Shown one piece after another: positions 28,326-37,907 of a DNA stretch of 64,000 nt. The stretch's first letter is position 1; each line of letters begins with the position of its first letter. The notes below the pieces were generated by a model. The model was given only the letters and a program-made list of their open reading frames with translations, searched no databases and was not told where the DNA came from. The position numbers and the translations under genes are program-made. This DNA comes from Bacteroides sp. UBA7333 (lineage in GTDB: Bacteria > Bacteroidota > Bacteroidia > Bacteroidales > Bacteroidaceae): NCBI GenBank assembly GCA_002471195.1, contig DKPN01000014.1:17913-81912 (forward strand), in the 5' to 3' direction.

Positions 28326-30845
28326 TTATTTATTCGTCACCAATTTGAATATTGATGTTTCGTGTCCATGATCGATTTTAAGAACACAAACTTCATCTTT
28401 TATACCTTCTGTGTGTAATCGGTAATTTCCATTCATACAAACTCCCAAACTACATTCGACCAACTTAACTCCCGATATAGAATAAATGGCATACTTCACC
28501 ACTTCGGGCGATTCTAAGTTCAATTGAAGATAGCAGTTTGTACGATCGTATAGAACACCGATGTTTTTTGAATGCGATATTACATCATTTTCGACTCCTG
28601 ATGCGTTGGTATCATAGATGGCTGAAAACTCTTTTAAGTCGAGGTCGTAGCCTGCACCTACAGTATGTCCGGAGGCATTAACCATCATCTTAAAACTATT
28701 AAAACTGATGGGCCATACAGCGATATCGTTGCTTCCTGCCATTAAATCGTCGGTAGAAATCTCAATTACATTGTCAGCATTGGGTTGCAAGGATGAGTAT
28801 TCATTGGTTATGGCCGCCGTTTTATTATTTAAAGAAAAGCTAATCATTAAGCTATTCACCGGAATATTATGCGGATTAAATACAAATCGTATTTTAGAGG
28901 GTTTGCTGTAAAGATTGATTTTTTTGCTTAGCTGCAAATAGGGTGCACGAGTCGAAGTATAATCGTAATGCACATTCAAACTTTCGCCAACTGTTTTCTT
29001 TATACCTTTTATGTTGGATACTACCTGAAAGGTTTCATCGTTAAAATCGACAACAGGCAACAGAGGGGCATTGGTCATTTCGACATTCACCTTTAGCGAT
29101 CCTTCAAAGTTGTTGAGTTTGCCGACTATCTGAGATGAACCATTGGCAAGGGCACTCAACACTCCTTTATTGACTCGACATACATTATTATCGGCTATCG
29201 TCCATTGAAAAGCATTCGGATCCATCAATACATTTTTTCCTTTAATATTGGTATACACCTCTATTGGATAAGTACTCTTATCATCTAAAAGAACCGAATC
29301 AAGACGGACAGAAAAGTCGGAACTTTGAACCACACTTACGGGCTTAGTAACCTCTACATTACCATATTTGGCTTTTATGTATCCGCTGGTAGCAGGACCG
29401 GTTACAATAAAATTTCCATCACCGTCAATGTAACCAATATCACTCGAACAGCTTAACTGAACATTCTGAAGATCTTCCGAAAGCATTTTACCATATCTAT
29501 TAAACCCCATCACCATAGGGCGCAATATAGTGTAACAAGGCATTTCGAACTTATAATTCCAAAACTCTAATCGGTCAATCTCGTTCGACTCTACCGATGT
29601 ATCGATAACCAACCAACCATTGCCCACCGATCGTTCTTTTCCATCCGAAGGCTTGTTGGCTACCCTATTGCTCACAATCATTTCAGACGATCCACCACCA
29701 TCTAAACCCACCGCATCGTTGGCACCATAATACTTTAATATATCGCAGGCTTCTGCCGTTTTCAATCCCTTCGAAACAGACGTTTTACCATCGGCAACAA
29801 AAAGATACAACCAACGTTTATCGGCCGATGATGCTATAATAGTACGCGGATAAGCCATAGCATTGTAAGCTTCGCTCTCATTGCGTGATGTTTGCTCGCC
29901 GGCACGCATCAATACAGCATTACCACCTACCATTTGGTATATTTCAGGATAAGTATTATAGGTGACCGAGCGAACTTTCATCTGAATAGTTACCTCATCT
30001 CCTGCTTTTAGCTTTTGCAGAAAAGCACGGGCACCGCCTATTGCCGACAAAACCGATTCGTGTGGCGCTATGGCATTGCCACCTGTGTTTTCAATGGTTT
30101 GCCCTACTATGCATCTTACGGGTTGATTAATTTGCCATGTTTCGCCGGGCGCCAGCGTTAAATATACCTCTGTACGATCAACTCCAACTAGGTTTCCATA
30201 ATTTTCATCCGGACGAGTAACCGGGCCTGCATATCTATTAAAGAAAGTCATCTCACGGTTAGGATCGAATGCCCTGGGTATATTCACATCGTAAAACTTG
30301 TATGAACCATTCTGGCCGGCTGTTACTTCACCTTCAAACTCGGCATGGTCGATAAATGGTACTTTGTTTTTATCAATCGATGCAATACTCCACCAAGCAT
30401 CGCGAGGTTGGCGTTGCATCACCCCATCTTTAGCACTGGCACTACGAGGAGCTCCTAATGGAAATTCACGATGATCGGTGACATTAAAAAAATCGCCATT
30501 AATACCACAATAGGCATGATGAGCCTCATAAGTAGAACGTTCGCAGGCTTTGCTCACCAACTCTGTTCCACCCATTTTATCGTTGGCCAAGAAGGTTTCT
30601 ACATTATTATAGGGATTTTGCAAATCGAGTTTCAATATATAAACATAGATGGGTATCTCTTTTAAATAGAGTGAGAAGTATGTGGTTCCGGGGCCCACGG
30701 TACGATATTCGAGTGTATCGAGTGTGCACTCTTTAGTGCCCACAAGGAGCGTTCGGTTATTTTCATTGGCTGCCTCGCTTGTTTGCCCCATTGCAGGATT
30801 CAGGATAGCGAATAAAAGAGTTCCTATTAACAGATGTTTTTTCAT
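28326..30845 (-). CDS. Phosphodiester glycosidase (NAGPA family), secreted, copy 2
   Basis: This 839-residue secreted protein is a paralogue of copies 1 and 3. It has a signal peptide (ending AMGQ), the NAGPA catalytic domain (about 80-410) with INGDFF and VGLDGGGSSEMIV, and then the same Ig-like architecture as its paralogues (FRYG-type linker, LDSVLLDDKSTYPIEV). The C-terminus looks like a T9SS sorting domain (YAIYSISGVKLVECSL). The intact DGGGSS block suggests an active enzyme. Known family chemistry is hydrolysis of a GlcNAc-1-phosphodiester, leaving the phosphate on the aglycone; here the substrate is inferred, not shown. Confidence 0.88.
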   Translation of the reverse strand: MKKHLLIGTLLFAILNPAMGQTSEAANENNRTLLVGTKECTLDTLEYRTVGPGTTYFSLYLKEIPIYVYILKLDLQNPYNNVETFLANDKMGGTELVSKACERSTYEAHHAYCGINGDFFNVTDHREFPLGAPRSASAKDGVMQRQPRDAWWSIASIDKNKVPFIDHAEFEGEVTAGQNGSYKFYDVNIPRAFDPNREMTFFNRYAGPVTRPDENYGNLVGVDRTEVYLTLAPGETWQINQPVRCIVGQTIENTGGNAIAPHESVLSAIGGARAFLQKLKAGDEVTIQMKVRSVTYNTYPEIYQMVGGNAVLMRAGEQTSRNESEAYNAMAYPRTIIASSADKRWLYLFVADGKTSVSKGLKTAEACDILKYYGANDAVGLDGGGSSEMIVSNRVANKPSDGKERSVGNGWLVIDTSVESNEIDRLEFWNYKFEMPCYTILRPMVMGFNRYGKMLSEDLQNVQLSCSSDIGYIDGDGNFIVTGPATSGYIKAKYGNVEVTKPVSVVQSSDFSVRLDSVLLDDKSTYPIEVYTNIKGKNVLMDPNAFQWTIADNNVCRVNKGVLSALANGSSQIVGKLNNFEGSLKVNVEMTNAPLLPVVDFNDETFQVVSNIKGIKKTVGESLNVHYDYTSTRAPYLQLSKKINLYSKPSKIRFVFNPHNIPVNSLMISFSLNNKTAAITNEYSSLQPNADNVIEISTDDLMAGSNDIAVWPISFNSFKMMVNASGHTVGAGYDLDLKEFSAIYDTNASGVENDVISHSKNIGVLYDRTNCYLQLNLESPEVVKYAIYSISGVKLVECSLGVCMNGNYRLHTEGIKDEVCVLKIDHGHETSIFKLVTNK

Positions 30846-30936
30846 AATGCTTACTTTAAATCTATTTCAAAAACCATCATTGATGTGTCTATGCAAACAC
30901 AGAAGATAGATTGTTGCCATTTATATTTGCAAACTA

Positions 30937-31014
30937 CTTATTCTCATTTGTGATATGTAGTTATTCACAAATGAGAATAAGATATTTCACGGATGTGAAT
31001 GTAATAGTTCACAA
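30937..31014. repeat. Dyad-rich intergenic island D
   Basis: A perfect 17-base inverted repeat (arms 30937-30953 and 30965-30981, loop of 11) with core TCTCATTTGTGA is followed by a second small dyad, TTCAC (30986-30990)/GTGAA (30995-30999), and a further TTCACAAC. No T-run follows on the minus strand, so it is not a standard terminator although it lies between two co-directional NAGPA genes. It shares an exact 12-mer and similar layout with the island at 63852-63917. Confidence 0.6.
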
Positions 31015-31033
31015 CCCTAAATGTAAAGAATCA

Positions 31034-33457
31034 TCATTGGGTGATTACAATCTTTATTGTTTCAATAATATTATTGCTTTTGGTTATCTGTAAAAGATAG
31101 GTTCCAGAGGGTAAAGATTCGACATTGATCTCTGCACTCTGCGGTTGTTTTTGCGCCTGATATATAAGTTTACCATTCATATCAAACAAGCACAAAACAT
31201 CGATGGTACAATCGTCACTGTTTAGATTAATATTGAGCTTTCCGTTATGTACAGGATTTGGATACACCACAACACGTTTTGTTTGTTCAATATTTTCGAA
31301 TCCGACAGTCACGTTTTTATACACCAATTCTAGTTTCTTAAATTGTATTTTATTATTGCCGGCACTATTTTCGGAAGCTGTTAAAGGAAACTTTATTGAG
31401 TATAAAGAAACCGGGAACAAGGCATGTTCAATCTCTTTCCCTAACAAATCGGTCATAGACAATGAAATTTCGGCATCTTGATTTTTAGCAATTGCTGTTG
31501 TATAATCGTAGGATGTATTATTAGTGCTAAGATTGTCTTTTGAGAAAATCTGCATTTTGGCAATACCGGCATTGCCCGGATTCAGTGTGAGATTGATGCC
31601 ATCGGGCATACTATACAGCTTAAGGGCTGCAATCAATTCAATAAATGGCGATCGGCCAGAAGCATAGGTGTAAGATATTCCATCTTCCACGATTTTGATA
31701 TTCGAGAGATTGCTACTCGACTTAAAAGTCCATGGCTTTTCGCCATTCAATGGCAATATAGAGGCATATTGTGTAGTAGGTATTTCAACATTTACTTTTA
31801 GGGTGCAATTCAGATCGTCAATATTGCCATGCACGTAGGTTGTTCCGTTTGCCAAACCTTTTATACGTCCATTTTCAATAGAACAAATGGTTTGATCATC
31901 TACGATCCATTTCAAAACTTCAGGATCGATAGGATAATCTACCCCTTTTACGGTAGCAGTTATTTCGATGGCATAATCTTTAAAACCATCTAACAGAACA
32001 GAGTCTAATCGTAATGAAATGCTCTCTTGTTTTAGATACTGAATATGAATAGCGGTTTCTAAGTTTCCGATTTTAGCCTTTAACATCCCGTCTTGATGGC
32101 CGTTGGCAAAAAAGCGGTTATCTTCCAACATACTTCCCGTAGAAGCTTCGCATGTGTAAGTGATATCCTTCACATCCACTTCAATTAATTTGCCATACTG
32201 ATTGTAGCCCAAAATAACCGGTGTGAAGGTGCCATATTTAGGAAGTTTCACACTTTTCGATTGAGGTAAGATCTCTGTTACGGTTAAGTCGTCAGCCGAT
32301 TTATCCACTGCAAAAATACCATTACATACAGCTCTTTCGCGACCATCGCTACAGTTATTCATCATACCATAATGGTCGATATATAAACCGCTTGAGCCAC
32401 CACCATCAAGATTAATGGCTGTAGCTGCACCCATATTTTTCATGATATCGGCCAAATGTTTTGTTGTAACTCCGCTAGAGATTGGTGAGCGTCCATCAAC
32501 CACACAAAAATAGACTTTTGATTGATCGGCAGAATAACCTGCTGCAGTACGTGGGTGTCTTTCGGCCCAATCATTGTCTTCTACAACACCATTTTTAAGA
32601 ATAGTGCGGTCGCCTCCTACCATTGCAGTGATGTACTGTTTTGAAGTGCTAGCGGGGTGAATATCTACAACGATCGAAATCTCATCGCCTGCTTTCAATT
32701 GCTGCAAAGGAACAGCACCTATCCCATGGCCCGAAAGTACAGCTTGGTTGGGTTCCATTCGTGTATTGCCCTTTTTATCAATCACTCTTTCGACCACCAC
32801 TTTCACCTCTTTATTAACCGCCCATGTTTCTTGGGGAGTTAACTTCACCAGAACCTCAGTTCCATAATCGTTTGTACGAGTATACTTACCATACAAAGTA
32901 GTATATAACATCAAATGATCGGTGTTGCGTGTTTTATTAAAATCATGAATAGGATACGACTGATCACCTATCTTCAGGTAAGAACTAGCTATGTTCATAT
33001 TATCAATTACAACCTTACTGCCATTGAAAGTCAAATGGGGTGTGTTGCTGGGAGTACGCCCTATTTGTCCTTCTACCACACTGCCATGTATAGGATATCC
33101 CACATCGCCTGAGGTTACAAAGAAGTCGGCATTGATACCTGTAAAATAGTTTTTACCTGAAACACTTTTACGCTTTGCCATAGAGCTGATGCCCTCGGTA
33201 GTAAGTAAAGAGTCTTTGCCGTGCACGGCTTCAAAAGTAATATTAGGGTTATTAGCATCTATCTCCAAATAAAAAGTTCGTAACTTCACAGTTGGAGTAT
33301 AGTAGTGCATAGCGGTATAATAAGTTCCGGGACCTATTTTATAATGTTCCAAAGTATCGGCTTGATATTCGACACCGGCAATATTAATGGTAGTTTGCGC
33401 ATTTAATGCCAAACACAAAAATGCAGCCTGAAGTAGAAGGGGTAGTTTTTTTTTCAT
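31034..33457 (-). CDS. Phosphodiester glycosidase (NAGPA family), secreted, copy 3
   Basis: This protein of about 807 residues carries a signal peptide (MKKKLPLLLQAAFLCLALNAQ), the NAGPA catalytic domain with INADFF and INLDGGGSSGLYIDH, Ig-like domains matching copies 1 and 2, and a clear T9SS sorting domain (VYPNPVHNGKLNINL, LPSGTYLLQI). I chose the ATG at 33457 because the frame upstream (to 33568) adds 37 residues with no signal-peptide character and runs through a terminator and a promoter box. The gene follows a terminator and has its own -7 box, so copies 3 and 2 may form a separate transcription unit from the PUL genes upstream. Confidence 0.88.
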   Translation of the reverse strand: MKKKLPLLLQAAFLCLALNAQTTINIAGVEYQADTLEHYKIGPGTYYTAMHYYTPTVKLRTFYLEIDANNPNITFEAVHGKDSLLTTEGISSMAKRKSVSGKNYFTGINADFFVTSGDVGYPIHGSVVEGQIGRTPSNTPHLTFNGSKVVIDNMNIASSYLKIGDQSYPIHDFNKTRNTDHLMLYTTLYGKYTRTNDYGTEVLVKLTPQETWAVNKEVKVVVERVIDKKGNTRMEPNQAVLSGHGIGAVPLQQLKAGDEISIVVDIHPASTSKQYITAMVGGDRTILKNGVVEDNDWAERHPRTAAGYSADQSKVYFCVVDGRSPISSGVTTKHLADIMKNMGAATAINLDGGGSSGLYIDHYGMMNNCSDGRERAVCNGIFAVDKSADDLTVTEILPQSKSVKLPKYGTFTPVILGYNQYGKLIEVDVKDITYTCEASTGSMLEDNRFFANGHQDGMLKAKIGNLETAIHIQYLKQESISLRLDSVLLDGFKDYAIEITATVKGVDYPIDPEVLKWIVDDQTICSIENGRIKGLANGTTYVHGNIDDLNCTLKVNVEIPTTQYASILPLNGEKPWTFKSSSNLSNIKIVEDGISYTYASGRSPFIELIAALKLYSMPDGINLTLNPGNAGIAKMQIFSKDNLSTNNTSYDYTTAIAKNQDAEISLSMTDLLGKEIEHALFPVSLYSIKFPLTASENSAGNNKIQFKKLELVYKNVTVGFENIEQTKRVVVYPNPVHNGKLNINLNSDDCTIDVLCLFDMNGKLIYQAQKQPQSAEINVESLPSGTYLLQITKSNNIIETIKIVITQ

Positions 33458-33485
33458 AATTGATAATCGAATAAGGTGAAACAAA

Positions 33486-33544
33486 AAAGACTGTATCGAC
33501 TTATATCGATTATGATAAAGATATAAATCAAAGATACAGTCTTT
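33486..33544 (-). promoter_or_regulatory. -7 box inside a 12-base inverted repeat, upstream of phosphodiester glycosidase 3
   Basis: AAAGACTGTATC (33486-33497) and GATACAGTCTTT (33533-33544) form a perfect inverted repeat with a 35-base gap. The right arm overlaps a minus-strand TATCTTTG box (33536-33529). Transcription would start near 33522, about 65 bases before the ATG at 33457. The dyad could be an operator or a 5' stem. Confidence 0.45.
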
Positions 33545-33547
33545 AAA

Positions 33548-33590
33548 AAGAGCCATATAGCTCATCATTTACTCTTTAATGATGAGCTAT
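33548..33590 (-). terminator. Terminator after the propeller gene at 33604-35028
   Basis: On the minus strand a perfect 13-base stem (arms 33590-33578 and 33569-33557, loop of 8) is followed by TCTTTTTAAAG. It lies 13 bases after the stop of the upstream gene. Confidence 0.75.
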
Positions 33591-33603
33591 GATGCGTATG
33601 TTC

Positions 33604-35028
33604 TTATTCAACAATAACTTTTGATGTTACTGTACCACTATTGTTAGTAGCTTTGATAATATAAATACCGGGAACTAAGTTGATAGATGTAGCTAAAAAT
33701 TTATCGGCTACTTTTTGTCCGTCAAGCGTATAAACTTCGATATTACCAACTTCAGATAAAAGAACTTGACCTTTAGCTGTAGTAATTTCTAAAGTAGAAC
33801 CGTTTAATGCTTTAATACCAGTTCCATAAGCAGCCTCGATAGCCTCTTTTGTTCCAAAATCGTAAGCTACTGCACCACCGCGATTACAATAAACAATAAT
33901 ACGCGACAAACCAGTAGTTTCATTATTTTTCACTCTAGGAAGCAAAGTTCTTTCGGGCACACTAACATTACCCATACCATCCTTAGGCAAATCGTAAACC
34001 AACTTCATTGAAGAAAATTCCATATTATCGTTCAAAGAAGACAATTTTAATGCTGTTGGAATAACGCCTAATTGGTTTGAACTACTATAAATTACAAAGT
34101 TTCTTCCTGCATTATTAAATTCGGCAACTCCATTATTTCCGGTTGCTTCGGGAGAAACAGCTGTACGTGTAGCTTCATCAACAATATTACCAAAAGAGTC
34201 GGCAATTGTTCCGTCTGACATATTATAAAGCGTAGCATAAGTATTGAAACCATCTAAATAGAATAGGTCATCATTCACAATACAAACACGTGTACCTGTA
34301 CCGTTGCTGGTTGCAGCTGCTGGATAATATGCATCAATATAAATTTGATCTGTATCATCCATCGGCTGTACTTGTCCGCCTACAAATCTCCATCTCAAAA
34401 CAGTTTTACCAAATGCCTCGTTTTCTGAACCGGTAGATGTTCCCGAAAGAATTGTTCCTGTACCATTTACCACATCGCCTTTTGCATCGAAGTAGTCGAA
34501 ACGGCCTTCCATTCCCGGAACAGGATAGCTCAACACTTGCTTAAACGAACCATCTTCTAAATTTACGGCATAACATTCGGGAGGGTTATTCTCATTTCCT
34601 GCTGTCAACGACATTCTCCACAATAATACATTATCAGCATCGTCTACAGCTATATCATTGGCTTGCCATTCGCTGGCAACCTCTTCTCCAGCTTCGTTTG
34701 TGCCGCGTTTCCAAATAGCATCATCTATTTTTACGGTTTTAAGTTTTTCGCCGGTTGCAGCATTATATACTACTACACTTACGCCTTTGTGATTTGTTTC
34801 ACGCAAAGGAATATACATTTTAGTACCGTCTTTGCTGATTGCCATACCGCGAGAACCCGCTCCAATAGTTCCATAATTTTGATTTCCTAATGCAGTATAC
34901 CAACCCCATAAAGGTTTAATTGCATATCCATCAACCACATCGTAAGTTGCTGGATCGTTCTTAATTTGTTGAGCGCTTAATGACAATGCACTCACTGCTA
35001 ACATTGAACCTAGTAATAACTTTTTCAT
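33604..35028 (-). CDS. Secreted propeller-like protein with T9SS sorting domain, function unknown
   Basis: This 474-residue protein has a signal peptide (ending LSLSAQQ), then repeats resembling a seven-bladed propeller (AISKDGTKMYIPLRE, VVVYNAATGEKLKTVKI, DIAVDDADNVLLW). It finishes with a T9SS type A domain (NIEVYTLDGQKVADKF, LVPGIYIIKA). It resembles DUF4623-type propellers found in Bacteroidetes PULs, but I cannot confirm the family by eye. No catalytic residues are evident, so a surface binding role is the likeliest guess. It follows the GHL10 gene by 53 bases and is closed by a terminator. Confidence 0.75.
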   Translation of the reverse strand: MKKLLLGSMLAVSALSLSAQQIKNDPATYDVVDGYAIKPLWGWYTALGNQNYGTIGAGSRGMAISKDGTKMYIPLRETNHKGVSVVVYNAATGEKLKTVKIDDAIWKRGTNEAGEEVASEWQANDIAVDDADNVLLWRMSLTAGNENNPPECYAVNLEDGSFKQVLSYPVPGMEGRFDYFDAKGDVVNGTGTILSGTSTGSENEAFGKTVLRWRFVGGQVQPMDDTDQIYIDAYYPAAATSNGTGTRVCIVNDDLFYLDGFNTYATLYNMSDGTIADSFGNIVDEATRTAVSPEATGNNGVAEFNNAGRNFVIYSSSNQLGVIPTALKLSSLNDNMEFSSMKLVYDLPKDGMGNVSVPERTLLPRVKNNETTGLSRIIVYCNRGGAVAYDFGTKEAIEAAYGTGIKALNGSTLEITTAKGQVLLSEVGNIEVYTLDGQKVADKFLATSINLVPGIYIIKATNNSGTVTSKVIVE

Positions 35029-35081
35029 AAGACAAAATTTTTTAGTTAAACATAGAAATCTAAATATTATTTTTAATATTG

Positions 35082-37877
35082 TTAATTGATTAATTTAAAG
35101 ACATCCGACTGCTGGTTGTATACGGCTTTTATCAAATAAATACCTTTGGCTAATTGGTTGAGTTCAATAGGTAGTTCGAGGCTATCGCCATTTATTTTTA
35201 TACTTCCAAAATCTTTAATTAGCTTACCGGTTATGTCAAACATATATACTACTAAATCGGTATTTACTTTCGACGCGTCTATTTTTAAATAATAATATCC
35301 GCCATCATTGATTAGCTGAAGAGGCTCCTGTGTTTCGACTTCCCAAATAGAATTAGGACCTAAATATCTAAACTTCACTACAGATGACCATTCGGTTTGA
35401 CCGCCGCTGTAATTAGCTCTGCATCTTACATAATAAGTATTGGGGGTCAGTGCTCCATAATCAACCTCATATTGATAAGCCGAAGTCGATTTAGATATCA
35501 AATTTCTAACAGGGAAAGTTTCATCGGGTGACAAATGGAATTGGAAACCACTGGCATTCGAATTATTATCTATTTTTATAACAATTGAATTATCGGCAAC
35601 ATTATCATTATTATTCGGTGATATAATGATAGGAATATTGGGTGATACAAATCGGGTAGTAAACCCAACGGCCTTTGTTTCTACATATCGCCCATTCAAC
35701 ATCGTTTTCACTTTTGCGTAGTAGGTAGACACAGGGCTTAATAATCCGTGAGGCAAGGTATATTGTGTTACACCCGACACGCTATTTCTAAGAATAATTT
35801 CATCTTCCGAAAAGGTTAAAGCGGTAGATATGTATACTAGATAAGTAAGCCTCTCTTCCATTTCAATATTTTTCCATATGATGGTTGGAGTCAACTCAAC
35901 ATCAACTGCACCATTGGATGGAGAAGTAATATTAAACTCATCAACCATGAAACTTCTAACATCAGACACGCCATCATTATAACCCGCTTTGTGTGATAAA
36001 ACACGCCAATAGTAAGTTCTTCCAACTGTCAAATCGCCCAACAACTCTGTTGAAAGTTGCCCTGATGTGGTAACTTTATGACTATGAATGGTCGAAAAAG
36101 TAGATTGTTCTGAAATTTCGACCGTATACCAATCAGCATTCACTACATTCCAACTAAAGTTAAACACTCCTATCATGGTTGTTGCATTCAGAGGGTAAAC
36201 CAAAGTTACCGGTTCACAATCACCTAATTCACCCGTCATAATAGTGGGTGTATACTCGTTTCCATAACGATCGAGAACTGCTACAGCTAGAGTGGTGTTA
36301 CTTAAGTTGAGCGATGAATCGATAGTAAATTGTGGTGAATAACTCACACCCTGCAAATAGGTCGATATATTGTATACATTATCAGTCGATAGCTGATCAT
36401 TAGGAATGGCATATATTGTATATCTCACATTCGAATTATCAGAGCTCCACTCTAAATTAGTATTATTCAAACGAATATTATAAACCGGAGTAATCGTATT
36501 ATTTACAGGCTTCCAGTCAATAGCCGGAACTAAAGATTTTTGTGCATACCAGTTTTTTTTCAAATAAGGCATTACACCCGGTACATTATAGATGTATTTT
36601 GTCGAATAGAATACACTTCCCGGTGCACCATCTTTTGAGCTCACACGGTTACGATTGATTTGAAGACCTATCTCTTCGGGACCAAAACGAGTTTGAGGAG
36701 CCTCTATATATTTATTTTGTTGCACAATAGAGCGTTCCATCGATGATAAAGCATCCCAAGAAACCTGTTCACCGCCTAGCTCAACCACTTCATTGGGTTG
36801 TGATAAAGATCTATAGTCAGAACTTTCAATAGCAGAAATAGAATGACTACTATAAAAATGTTTCTTAAAACGGAAAACTAAATCCGACCACCATGGACAG
36901 AGTACATCATAATCTTGCCCTGCAGAATAGGTGGTCCAATATAACTGTGGAGATATATAATCGACAGTTCCCTCCTTTAACCATGCTACCGGATCGCAGT
37001 AAATTGTTTCGTAAGTATTTGAACCCGTTATTCCGGCTGGCAAAACAATACCCTCTTTTTGAGCTACAGCTTTATTTGTAGTCCAAATTCCGAAAGGCGA
37101 AATTCCAAAACGAACATAAGGCTTGTTAGCCTGAATCATTTGATAAACTGAACTTACGGTTTTATTAATATTCTGTCTTCTCCAATCGCTTAAAGTCATA
37201 TCGGCCGGTTTGTATAATCGCTGTGCCTCACCATCTAAGTCAGTAGGTGTACCACTATAAGCATAGAAATAATCATCAAACACAATTCCATCGACATCGT
37301 AATTGGTAATAATTTCTTCCACGATATCTGTGATACGTTGACGAACTTCGGGTAAGCCGGGATTCATAATTGAATTATAGGTGGTTCCCGATACCGGATA
37401 GGTCATTATCCAATCGGGGTTGGTTTTTCTATAATCGCCCTCTTCTCCATCCCAATAGTTTTTTGAAGTAGAAAAGCGGAACGGATTTATCCAAGCATGT
37501 ACTTCCATGCCTCTTTTATGCGCCTCTTCCAAAACAAAAGACAACGGATCATATCCTGGTTCGAGTCCTCTTTTAGCTACAAGATCTGACGACCATGGCT
37601 CATAAGATGATTGATACATTGCATCACAACGACTTCTAACCTGAAAAAAAACAGCGTTTATATTTATAGATTGCAGATTATCTAAAATTCTAATCATCTG
37701 GTCCTTTTGAGATTTAATAGATGAAGCATGTCCTGTACTTGGAATCTTTGCTGATGGCCAATCTAATGACCATACAGTAGCCAACCACGTTGACCTCATT
37801 TCTCTTTTTGGTGCCTGAGCATTAGTGAAAGAGGACGAAAAGAACAAGAATAGAATAAAAGAATATAAGTATCTCAT
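35082..37877 (-). CDS. GHL10/DUF187-family glycoside hydrolase with fibronectin-like domains, T9SS-secreted
   Basis: This 931-residue secreted protein starts with a signal peptide (ending FTNAQ) and a TIM-barrel of the glycosyl-hydrolase-like 10 family (about 24-380): REMRSTWLATVWSLDWPS, NAVFFQVRSRCDAMYQS, EVHAWINPFR, DVDGIVFDDYFY and YISPQLYWT. The paired Asp in FDDYFY are the likely catalytic residues by analogy. Several fibronectin-III-like domains follow (YYWRVLSHKAGY, YYVRCRANYSGGQTEW), then a T9SS tail (VYMFDITGKLIKDF, LAKGIYLIKAVY). Members of this family are linked to bacterial wall or exopolysaccharide glycans, but the bond cut here is not known. It sits directly after the PUL lipoproteins. 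Confidence 0.88.
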   Translation of the reverse strand: MRYLYSFILFLFFSSSFTNAQAPKREMRSTWLATVWSLDWPSAKIPSTGHASSIKSQKDQMIRILDNLQSININAVFFQVRSRCDAMYQSSYEPWSSDLVAKRGLEPGYDPLSFVLEEAHKRGMEVHAWINPFRFSTSKNYWDGEEGDYRKTNPDWIMTYPVSGTTYNSIMNPGLPEVRQRITDIVEEIITNYDVDGIVFDDYFYAYSGTPTDLDGEAQRLYKPADMTLSDWRRQNINKTVSSVYQMIQANKPYVRFGISPFGIWTTNKAVAQKEGIVLPAGITGSNTYETIYCDPVAWLKEGTVDYISPQLYWTTYSAGQDYDVLCPWWSDLVFRFKKHFYSSHSISAIESSDYRSLSQPNEVVELGGEQVSWDALSSMERSIVQQNKYIEAPQTRFGPEEIGLQINRNRVSSKDGAPGSVFYSTKYIYNVPGVMPYLKKNWYAQKSLVPAIDWKPVNNTITPVYNIRLNNTNLEWSSDNSNVRYTIYAIPNDQLSTDNVYNISTYLQGVSYSPQFTIDSSLNLSNTTLAVAVLDRYGNEYTPTIMTGELGDCEPVTLVYPLNATTMIGVFNFSWNVVNADWYTVEISEQSTFSTIHSHKVTTSGQLSTELLGDLTVGRTYYWRVLSHKAGYNDGVSDVRSFMVDEFNITSPSNGAVDVELTPTIIWKNIEMEERLTYLVYISTALTFSEDEIILRNSVSGVTQYTLPHGLLSPVSTYYAKVKTMLNGRYVETKAVGFTTRFVSPNIPIIISPNNNDNVADNSIVIKIDNNSNASGFQFHLSPDETFPVRNLISKSTSAYQYEVDYGALTPNTYYVRCRANYSGGQTEWSSVVKFRYLGPNSIWEVETQEPLQLINDGGYYYLKIDASKVNTDLVVYMFDITGKLIKDFGSIKINGDSLELPIELNQLAKGIYLIKAVYNQQSDVFKLIN

Positions 37878-37907
37878 AACACGTGTTTTAAGAATTTAAA
37901 TAGGCGC

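Noticed and set aside
30937..30981. Invertible promoter flanked by inverted repeats
   Set aside because: The 11-base spacer between arms is too short to hold a promoter, and no recombinase gene is nearby.
33458..33568. N-terminal extension of phosphodiester glycosidase 3
   Set aside because: The extra 37 residues precede a complete signal peptide and overlap a terminator hairpin and a promoter box.
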